Assembly: GCA_947304085.1 (NCBI GenBank) | Contig: CAMZAC010000010.1 | Coordinates: forward strand, 1 to 11,195 | Reading direction: 5' to 3' | Length of the DNA: 11,195 nt | Origin: an uncultured Alphaproteobacteria bacterium | GTDB lineage: Bacteria > Pseudomonadota > Alphaproteobacteria > Rs-D84 | Part shown: piece by piece, positions 6,131 through 11,195 of the stretch | Numbering within the stretch: position 1 is the first letter of the stretch | Layout of the letters: each line of letters begins with the position of its first letter | Notes under the pieces: model-generated | Seen by the model: only the letters and a program-made list of their open reading frames with translations | What the model was told of the DNA's origin: nothing | Database searches by the model: none | Translations under genes and position numbers: made by a program

Positions 6131-7834
6131 ATGCCATTATCAACAGTTATATTTTTTGCGATAGCGTTTGGGGCTGTGTTTTTTATGCGTTTATTTAAAA
6201 TGGGAACATTGTTAGCATTTTTGTTAACTGGTATTTTGGCAGGACAGCATGTGTTTGGGTTGTTTGAATTATCTGGAACTTGGACTTTTCTGGGTGATTT
6301 GGGAATTATGTTTTTGTGGTTCAATATTGGTTTGCAAATCAACATGAAACGTCTGTGGCAATTACGCAGAACAATTTTTGGCCTTGGCGCATCTCAAGTT
6401 TTAATGGTTGCGGTTATGTTGTTTCCATTATTGGTTGGAATAACATCATGGTCTTTGATTGGAACAATAATGGTTGCTTTGATTCTTGCAATGTCCAGTA
6501 CATCTGAAGATTTGCAAATTTTGATTGAAAAAAATCAATTACAAACAAATATGGGGCGTCAAACTTTTTCGATTTTATTATTCCAAGATTTATTATCCAT
6601 CCCTTTACTAGCAATGTTGCCAGTTATGACAGGAAAATCAATTAATTTAGGCGCAACCGCGATTGATATTTTGGTAATGTCTTTGGGTTTAATTTTTGGG
6701 GTCATAATTGTTTCTAAATTTATCATCAATCCGTTAATGCATGTTGTATCAAAAATCAAGTCCCAAGAAGCTTTTGTTTTAGCAATAATGGTCAACATTG
6801 TGGTTTGGGCATTGGTTTTGCAAAAAATTGGCATGCCACCTGCGCTTGGTGCATTTTTGGCAGGTATGTTGATGTCTGAAACGGTTTATAGACACCAGGT
6901 AAACGCTTCCATAGAACCATATGCCACATTATTTTTAGCTTTCTTTTTTATAGTTTTGGGAATGGGATTGGATATACCGTTTTTAACAAATCATTTAAGT
7001 TTTGTTTTAATTGGTGTAGTCAGCTTAGTTTTAATAAAGTTTTTTGCGTTGTATATTGTTGCGCGCGTTCGACATGTTTCTGCCAAGGAAGCAACATTGA
7101 TGTCATTGATATTGGCACAAGGCGGAGAATTTGGTTTGTTGATTTTACAAACGATGAAAACTAATGGTATTAACGTAATTCCTGCAGAACATCAAGAAAT
7201 TTTAACAGCTATTATTATTGTCTCGATAATGGTCACACCTATCCTTTTGTTTATTTACGATTGGTTATTAAAACACGGTAAAATCTTTACAGGAAAATCA
7301 GATAAGAAATTATCAGAATCCATGATACAAGAATCGCCTGTGGTTATAATTTCTGGGTTTGGGCGTATGGGGCAAATAATTGCTCAGATGCTGGAAAACG
7401 CACAAATACCGTATGTTGCAATAGATTCAAATGTGGACGAAGTTATTATGGCGCGTGAATCTGGTTATAATGTGATTTATGGCGATTCTAAAAAGAAAGC
7501 TATTTTATTAGCGGCTGGTTTTAAACCAACCAAAACTCGCGCTGTCGTAATAGCATTAAACAATGAATCAATTGCTCGTGATATTGTAGAAACCTTGCGT
7601 TCTATGTCCCCAAGGATAAAAATATTTGCGCGTGCACATAATCTTAAATCTGCAAATGATTTGATTCGAATGGGGGTCAACTCTGCTATGCCTGAAATCA
7701 TAGAATCATCATTTATTTTAGGTAGTAATTTGATGGCTGGGCTTGGTTTGTCACATACCAAGATAAGTACATTGATGGATAATTTGCGTGCCAATAATTA
7801 TGCAAATGTAAAACAGCCAATAGATACAAAGTAG
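6131..7834 (+). CDS. Kef-type CPA2 cation/proton antiporter with TrkA-N domain
   Basis: This inner-membrane transporter belongs to the monovalent cation:proton antiporter-2 (KefB/KefC) family, which exchanges or releases K+ or Na+ against protons. The N-terminal 385 or so residues are almost wholly hydrophobic, consistent with 12-13 membrane segments. Family motifs include GILAGQHVFGL near residue 33, AMSSTSEDLQIL in an inner half-helix, LLFQDLLSIPLL and the late QGGEFGLLIL. A cytosolic TrkA-N (RCK) domain starts near 402: GFGRMG (409-414) binds the dinucleotide phosphates and Asp432 (VAIDSN) its ribose; GDSKK, VVIAL and KIFARAH follow. I see no clear TrkA-C domain; the C-terminal 50 residues are a helical tail. 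Strong ribosome site (GGAGAGAG). Whether it is glutathione-gated like KefC cannot be decided, and no KefF/KefG partner is adjacent. Confidence 0.9.
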   Translation: MPLSTVIFFAIAFGAVFFMRLFKMGTLLAFLLTGILAGQHVFGLFELSGTWTFLGDLGIMFLWFNIGLQINMKRLWQLRRTIFGLGASQVLMVAVMLFPLLVGITSWSLIGTIMVALILAMSSTSEDLQILIEKNQLQTNMGRQTFSILLFQDLLSIPLLAMLPVMTGKSINLGATAIDILVMSLGLIFGVIIVSKFIINPLMHVVSKIKSQEAFVLAIMVNIVVWALVLQKIGMPPALGAFLAGMLMSETVYRHQVNASIEPYATLFLAFFFIVLGMGLDIPFLTNHLSFVLIGVVSLVLIKFFALYIVARVRHVSAKEATLMSLILAQGGEFGLLILQTMKTNGINVIPAEHQEILTAIIIVSIMVTPILLFIYDWLLKHGKIFTGKSDKKLSESMIQESPVVIISGFGRMGQIIAQMLENAQIPYVAIDSNVDEVIMARESGYNVIYGDSKKKAILLAAGFKPTKTRAVVIALNNESIARDIVETLRSMSPRIKIFARAHNLKSANDLIRMGVNSAMPEIIESSFILGSNLMAGLGLSHTKISTLMDNLRANNYANVKQPIDTK

Positions 7835-7844
7835 ATTATTATAT

Positions 7845-7873
7845 TTGATTTTATGGTGTGTAATTGCTATATT
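7845..7873 (+). promoter_or_regulatory. Candidate promoter of lspA-yidC
   Basis: TTGATT (7845-7850), a 17-base spacer, then TATATT (7868-7873) preceded by TGC, an extended -10. Transcription should start near 7880, leaving a short leader with AAGGTG about 5 bases before the lspA ATG at 7895. No terminator is visible after the antiporter stop at 7834, so some read-through is also possible. Confidence 0.55.
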
Positions 7874-7894
7874 GCTAAAAATTGAAGGTGAATA

Positions 7895-8476
7895 ATGAAA
7901 CGTTTTGTTAAATATATAGCAGTTATATTGGCCGTTTTTTGTGCAGATTTTTTTTCAAAGGCTTGGTTGTTAAGTTTGTTGGCTACAAAATACGGGGATA
8001 TGGTTTATGATGCAAACAAAGTATGTGCTAAATGTCATGTAGAAGGTATTTTTGTTTCTTGGAAATACATATTTGGTGGTGATTATGGTCTGTCCAATTT
8101 GTTTAATATAATGTTTGTTTGGAATCGCGGAATATCATTTTCTGCGTTTAATTCAACGATGCCTGTTTTAATTTGTTGTGCAACAGCGATTATTATCGCG
8201 TATTTATTATATTATTTATTTAAACGCTCTTATACATACGAACGTTTATCAATTGCGATGATTGTTGGGGGGGCGTTGGGTAATTTAGTTGATAGAATTC
8301 GTTTTGGCGCTGTTGCAGATTTTATACAATGGCACATTGGCGGAATATGGCGATTCCCTGCGATATTTAATATTGGGGATATATTCATAACTTTTGGTGT
8401 CTTGCTGTATTTGATAAATTTGTTTGTGCACAGAAGACGTTGTCTCAGGAATACTAAAAGCATAAAGGAAAAATAA
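7895..8476 (+). CDS. lspA: Prolipoprotein signal peptidase (LspA) with an insertion
   Basis: An integral-membrane aspartyl protease that removes the signal peptide from lipid-modified prolipoproteins. It has four hydrophobic segments (about 5-29, 86-109, 117-133, 157-178). The family motifs are Asp18 with SK (21-22), N77RGISFS, GGALGNLVDR (125-134), the catalytic Asp142 (VADFI) and the second catalytic Asp162 (FNIGD; usually FNxAD). The protein has 193 residues against about 165 in E. coli. The extra length lies between the first helix and N77: about 59 residues separate Asp18 from Asn77, where E. coli has about 30. This part should face the periplasm and contains Cys44-Ala-Lys-Cys47-His48, a CxxCH pattern. 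The tail is very basic. The ribosome site is AAGGTG. The stop TAA directly abuts the yidC ATG. Confidence 0.93.
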   Translation: MKRFVKYIAVILAVFCADFFSKAWLLSLLATKYGDMVYDANKVCAKCHVEGIFVSWKYIFGGDYGLSNLFNIMFVWNRGISFSAFNSTMPVLICCATAIIIAYLLYYLFKRSYTYERLSIAMIVGGALGNLVDRIRFGAVADFIQWHIGGIWRFPAIFNIGDIFITFGVLLYLINLFVHRRRCLRNTKSIKEK

Positions 8477-10033
8477 ATGGTTCAGTATTTAAATAATAAT
8501 AGTGGTTTTAACCAATGGAACGCGATGCGTTCAGAAAAAAAGCAGTCTAAGTCTATGGGCTTTTTTAGTTGGTTGGTAATAATATTCCTTGCTTGGTGGA
8601 TATCTGGTATGTTTATTAACAAAAAAAATGTAGCACCAGAGACTTTGACCACCGTTGCGGTTGAAAAATCATCAGCTGCCATCAACAAACTGGATTCTGA
8701 TAAATTATCTGTAAATATTCAAGGCTTACGTTTTTCAAATGTTTCTTTGAAAGAACATCGTAAATCTGCAACAAATACAGAAAATGTTTCTTTGATAGAC
8801 GGTGAAACAGATTTTATTGAAATTGGTTTTGTGTCTGCTGATACACAAACTCCAAACATAAACACAAAATGGAATATTGATTCAAATAATGGTATGGTAT
8901 GGAACAATAATTCCAAAATCAAATTTAATCGTAATGTTTCAATTGCAGATTATGTAATCAGGGTATCAGATACAATTAAAAATAGTTCAATCAAAGAAAT
9001 TAATGTTGCGCCATATGCACGTGTTGTGCGCGGGGCGGCAAACAAAGCATCCGCAGCAGTTGAAACAGGTGGTGTTGTTTATGCAAATTCAAATCTTGAT
9101 TATGCGAATTGGATGAAATTAGATAAAAAGCCTTATGCATATTCAACTGTGCGAGGGTATTTTGGTTTTGCAGAACAATATTGGGAAACAATAGTTTCTG
9201 TGGACGCAAATGATCAAACAATCAGTTTGAAAAAAAGTGGTGATTCTTATTTTGCAGACAGCAATGTTGCACCTGTGAAAATTGGGGCAGGTCAAACTGC
9301 AACAATTGACACATATATTTTTGCAGGACCACGTATTGGTAAAGTATTAGATGGGGCTTCCGAGAATATTCCAAATTTATCAAAAACAATGGATTATGGT
9401 TGGTTTTGGTTTTTTGCACAACCAATGTTATGGATGATAAATTGGCTGTTTGCGATAGTTGGTAATTATGGTATCGCTATTATTTTGATGACATTGATTT
9501 TAAGATTATTAATGTGGCCTTTGACACGTAAATCTTATGTTTCTACGATGAAAATGCAACAAATGCAGCCAGAATTACAACGTGTCCAGAAACTGTATGC
9601 AAATGACAAAGCTCGTTTGCAAATGGAAATGATGAAGGTTTATCAAACGCATAAAACTTCACCAATGTCAGGTTGTTTGCCAATGCTGATACAAATACCA
9701 ATATTCTTTGCATTGTATAAGGCATTATTAATATCTGTTCCAATGCGCAGCGCAAAGTTTTTGTGGATATCTGATTTGGCTGCTATGGATCCGTATTTCA
9801 TATTGCCAATTTTAATGGGGGCAACAATGATGTTGCAACAATATTTGCAAAGCCCGAAAACCAAAACAACTGGGAATGATGCAATGGCATCAACGCAAAA
9901 AGCCATGAAATGGATGCCAATATTGTTTACAGTAATGTTTGCATGGATGCCTGCTGGTTTGGTGTTATATTGGACTATGTCAAATGTGTTCAGTATATTC
10001 CAAATGTATGTGATAAAGAAAACAAGCAAATAA
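8477..10033 (+). CDS. yidC: Membrane protein insertase YidC
   Basis: YidC inserts membrane proteins into the inner membrane, alone or with SecYEG, and helps fold them. The 518 residues show the proteobacterial layout. A first membrane helix (about 28-47) follows a basic N-terminus. A large periplasmic domain (about 80-295; GYFGFAEQYWET is its family motif) follows. The conserved core after about 310 has five further hydrophobic stretches. Arg343 (LILRLLMWP) is the conserved groove arginine, equivalent to E. coli Arg366. KMQQMQPELQRVQKLYANDK forms the cytosolic coiled hairpin, and SGCLPMLIQIPIFFALYKAL is the signature. The ATG follows the lspA stop with no gap; AAGGA within the lspA end is the ribosome site. 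Its usual neighbours rpmH and rnpA are not here. Confidence 0.96.
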   Translation: MVQYLNNNSGFNQWNAMRSEKKQSKSMGFFSWLVIIFLAWWISGMFINKKNVAPETLTTVAVEKSSAAINKLDSDKLSVNIQGLRFSNVSLKEHRKSATNTENVSLIDGETDFIEIGFVSADTQTPNINTKWNIDSNNGMVWNNNSKIKFNRNVSIADYVIRVSDTIKNSSIKEINVAPYARVVRGAANKASAAVETGGVVYANSNLDYANWMKLDKKPYAYSTVRGYFGFAEQYWETIVSVDANDQTISLKKSGDSYFADSNVAPVKIGAGQTATIDTYIFAGPRIGKVLDGASENIPNLSKTMDYGWFWFFAQPMLWMINWLFAIVGNYGIAIILMTLILRLLMWPLTRKSYVSTMKMQQMQPELQRVQKLYANDKARLQMEMMKVYQTHKTSPMSGCLPMLIQIPIFFALYKALLISVPMRSAKFLWISDLAAMDPYFILPILMGATMMLQQYLQSPKTKTTGNDAMASTQKAMKWMPILFTVMFAWMPAGLVLYWTMSNVFSIFQMYVIKKTSK

Positions 10034-10059
10034 AAAAATGCCCGTTCGGGCATTTTTTT
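10032..10059. terminator. Two-way intrinsic terminator after yidC
   Basis: Perfect inverted repeat: 13-base arms AAAAAAATGCCCG (10032-10044) and CGGGCATTTTTTT (10047-10059) around TT. A GC-rich core flanked by seven A and seven T residues works on both strands. It overlaps the yidC stop (10031-10033) on one side and the stop of the convergent gene (10060-10058) on the other. Confidence 0.93.
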
Positions 10060-10396
10060 ATTTGATAAATTTTAACAAAGCATCAGGAGTCTGTATTTTT
10101 ATATTTCTGATTCCACATGCGCGTTTTGCAAACTGAACGCAAGTTATAGGTTTTGATTTTAATGCGTGTTCTGGGGTGAATTTACAATCATATTGAATAA
10201 ATTTCCAACCATAGTGCACTAAGATATTTAAATCTGTAATTTTTATAGAGATCATAACAACTTTATTCATATTAACAAATTGATATATCACACACTTGCT
10301 ATTCTGTATTAATACTGGTGCAACATGTCGAAAAGTTTTGCACAAAATTCGTGCAGAAGTTTTATGTGTTTTTGTTGAAAAGCCGATATATACCAT
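10058..10396 (-). CDS. Hypothetical protein, possible permuted papain-fold hydrolase
   Basis: I do not recognise a named family for this 112-residue protein. Two features suggest a circularly permuted NlpC/P60 or LRAT-like papain fold, in which the catalytic His precedes the Cys. His24 sits in FRHVAPVLI, a strand-like segment, and Cys86 sits in TCVQFAKRACGI, which resembles the Cys-helix motif of these families. Between them are predicted strands (CVIYQFV, VVMISIKI, WKFIQYD). This assignment is an inference from pattern and needs a profile search. There is no signal peptide. AGGA lies about 6 bases before the ATG, supporting a real gene. It lies 69 bases downstream of the 116-aa gene on the same strand, possibly in one transcript, and shares the yidC terminator. 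Confidence 0.65.
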   Translation of the reverse strand: MVYIGFSTKTHKTSARILCKTFRHVAPVLIQNSKCVIYQFVNMNKVVMISIKITDLNILVHYGWKFIQYDCKFTPEHALKSKPITCVQFAKRACGIRNIKIQTPDALLKFIK

Positions 10397-10465
10397 AATT
10401 AATCCTGATATTTTGTAATGTTCTGATTTATTCCCTCAATCCATAAACCAGATAATCAACATATA

Positions 10466-10816
10466 TTAGTCTATAAGCCAACCTTTTGTGCGGGCGGCAT
10501 TTTCTAAAATTTCCATTGCGTTTTTCCATAAACCAGCAGATTTATTTTCGGAATAAATATATTGATGTGGAGCGCGTCTTTTATCCCCAAATTTTTTCAT
10601 AACATTTAACTGTTCATCAGATAATTTTCCAGACAAATATAATTTTGTAATCAAAGTTTCTACATCTAATAATTCACACGGTCGCCGGGTCCCTGTATAA
10701 TTATGAACAAAACCGTTTTGTGCAGATTTAGAATATACAAACCAAAACCACAATTGTTCGGCATTTTGAAAACGTTCTGCAATGTTTTCGGTATTATCAT
10801 ATAATGTGTTTAGCAT
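10466..10816 (-). CDS. Conserved-looking hypothetical protein, 116 aa
   Basis: This is a soluble, helix-rich protein of unknown function. Its visible hallmarks are an aromatic block LWFWFVYSKS (22-31), then RRPCELLDVETLITKLYLSG (44-63), KLSDEQLNVMKKFGDKRRAP (64-83) and a C-terminal LWKNAMEILENAA helix. The pattern of an aromatic N-terminal block, an RPCE turn and an LSxEQL helix resembles alphaproteobacterial hypothetical proteins I have seen, but I cannot name a family. There is no signal peptide, membrane segment or catalytic motif. The start is well supported: AAAGGAGAA lies about 8 bases before the ATG. It is probably the first gene of a pair with the downstream 112-residue gene. Confidence 0.7.
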   Translation of the reverse strand: MLNTLYDNTENIAERFQNAEQLWFWFVYSKSAQNGFVHNYTGTRRPCELLDVETLITKLYLSGKLSDEQLNVMKKFGDKRRAPHQYIYSENKSAGLWKNAMEILENAARTKGWLID

Positions 10817-10851
10817 TTTATTTTCTCCTTTTGTTAAGTTATTTATAGTTA

Positions 10852-10872
10852 TCGCATTGTTTTTTAATGCAA
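10852..10872 (-). repeat. Short dyad at the start of the 116-aa gene's leader
   Basis: TCGCATT (10852-10858) and AATGCAA (10866-10872) pair over seven positions (one G-T wobble) around GTTTTTT. Given the candidate promoter next to it, this could be an operator or a 5' leader hairpin. It is short and could be chance in AT-rich DNA. Confidence 0.4.
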
Positions 10873-10875
10873 TAA

Positions 10876-10904
10876 AATCTAGAATAAAAATTGAATTGTG
10901 TAAA
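10876..10904 (-). promoter_or_regulatory. Candidate promoter of the 116-aa gene
   Basis: On the minus strand TTTACA (10904-10899; five of six) is followed after 17 bases by TAGATT (10881-10876; four of six). Transcription would start near 10869, giving a leader of about 50 bases. The hairpin at 10852-10872 would sit at the transcription start. Confidence 0.4.
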
Positions 10905-10928
10905 TTGATACAACTATAAATAGAAAAC

Positions 10929-10981
10929 CGAATCGAAAAACCGATTCGAAACAGTTTTTTTGTATATTGTGAATCGAATCG
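10929..10981. repeat. Cluster of GAATCG repeats, each a GANTC site
   Basis: GAATCG occurs at 10930-10935, inverted (CGATTC) at 10942-10947, then twice in tandem at 10971-10976 and 10976-10981. The first two copies form a 7-bp dyad, CGAATCG (10929-10935) and CGATTCG (10942-10948), around a 6-base loop. Every copy contains GANTC, the target of the alphaproteobacterial cell-cycle methylase CcrM. The cluster lies between the terminator of the Cys-rich gene and the promoter of the 116-aa gene. A T run (10955-10961) follows the dyad. Confidence 0.75.
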
Positions 10982-11000
10982 ATATTTTATGTGGTTTTAT

Positions 11001-11024
11001 AAAAAAATCCGCTTTCGCGGATTT
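11001..11024 (-). terminator. Intrinsic terminator of the Cys-rich gene
   Basis: On the minus strand AAATCCGC (11024-11017) and GCGGATTT (11012-11005) enclose a GAAA loop, a stable GNRA tetraloop. The T run continues to 11001. It begins 3 bases after the stop codon of the Cys-rich gene (11030-11028). Confidence 0.9.
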
Positions 11025-11027
11025 CTT

Positions 11028-11195
11028 TTATTCTACAATTATTGGCGGAAAACAATCGCCACCAGAATCAGGACAACAATTAAATCCTTGTTCGCCCATA
11101 TCTGTATAAGTTTCACCTGCACAACAACCGTTCGCATCCGGAGCAGAACCATCGTCGCATGTTATTACTTCATCAGCGGGTGCATTTGACGCAGA
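11028..11195 (-). CDS. C-terminus of a Cys-rich, probably exported protein (partial)
   Basis: Only the last 55 codons are in the window; the start lies beyond its right edge. The visible part is acidic and glycine-rich, with six cysteines and no lysine or arginine. The order is TCDDGS, NGCCAGETYTDMG, FNCCPDSGGDCFPP and IIVE at the end. The two CC pairs and the flanking single cysteines suggest a small disulfide-bonded module, which would imply export, but no signal peptide can be seen. I recall similar CCxGExYTD...CFPP endings in uncultured gut alphaproteobacteria, without being able to check. That it is a real gene is supported by the open frame to the edge, the biased composition and the strong terminator just after the stop. 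Its function is unknown. Confidence 0.7.
   Translation of the reverse strand, partial: SASNAPADEVITCDDGSAPDANGCCAGETYTDMGEQGFNCCPDSGGDCFPPIIVE

Noticed and set aside
8024-8038. CxxCH in LspA as a true haem c site
   Set aside because: A single CxxCH in a short loop is weak evidence and LspA is not known to bind haem; kept only as an oddity to check.
10929-10961. Plus-strand intrinsic terminator at the GAATCG dyad
   Set aside because: Six bases separate the stem from the T run and no plus-strand transcript is expected here; the yidC transcript already ends at 10059.
10989-11189. 66-codon plus-strand ORF
   Set aside because: It starts inside a terminator hairpin and is antisense to the better-supported Cys-rich frame.

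Overview
The window is an AT-rich, gene-dense bacterial chromosome segment, most likely from a small-genome, host- or gut-associated alphaproteobacterium. The taxonomic clues are a GapR/DUF2312 protein, a nucleoid protein essentially confined to Alphaproteobacteria, the low GC content, an ankyrin-repeat protein, and a Cys-rich C-terminus of a kind I associate, from memory and unverified, with uncultured gut alphaproteobacteria. TGA is used as a stop (end of recR), so the genetic code is standard.

Left edge (1-1342): a 5'-open ankyrin-repeat gene converges on a 69-residue unknown gene, with a symmetrical two-way terminator between them. Next, on the minus strand (1422-1985), gapR is followed with no gap by an RNHCP zinc-ribbon gene. 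These two are divergent from the plus-strand housekeeping block.

Housekeeping block (2079-10033, all plus strand): pyruvate kinase (divergent in usually invariant motifs); a secreted D-Ala-D-Ala carboxypeptidase with a SPOR domain; recR and rsmA, overlapping by 4 bp; a Kef-type CPA2 cation/proton antiporter with a NAD-binding domain; lspA and yidC, abutting as TAAATG. Candidate promoters lie before dacA, before the antiporter (extended -10 across the rsmA stop) and before lspA. These suggest four transcription units: pyk; dacA-recR-rsmA; antiporter; lspA-yidC. Many of the products serve the envelope: wall trimming, ion balance, lipoprotein maturation and membrane insertion.

Right edge (10032-11195): yidC converges through a second symmetrical terminator on two small minus-strand genes. 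One may be a permuted papain-fold protein; the other is a conserved-looking unknown. Then come an intergenic patch with four GANTC sites in 51 bp, and the C-terminal 55 codons of a very Cys-rich minus-strand protein with its own GAAA-loop terminator.

I see no CRISPR array, tRNA, rRNA, transposase or defence system. The points most worth a second look are the GANTC cluster, the CxxCH-bearing insertion in LspA, the divergent pyruvate kinase, the candidate permuted papain-fold protein and the Cys-rich fragment. No complete new multi-gene system is evident.
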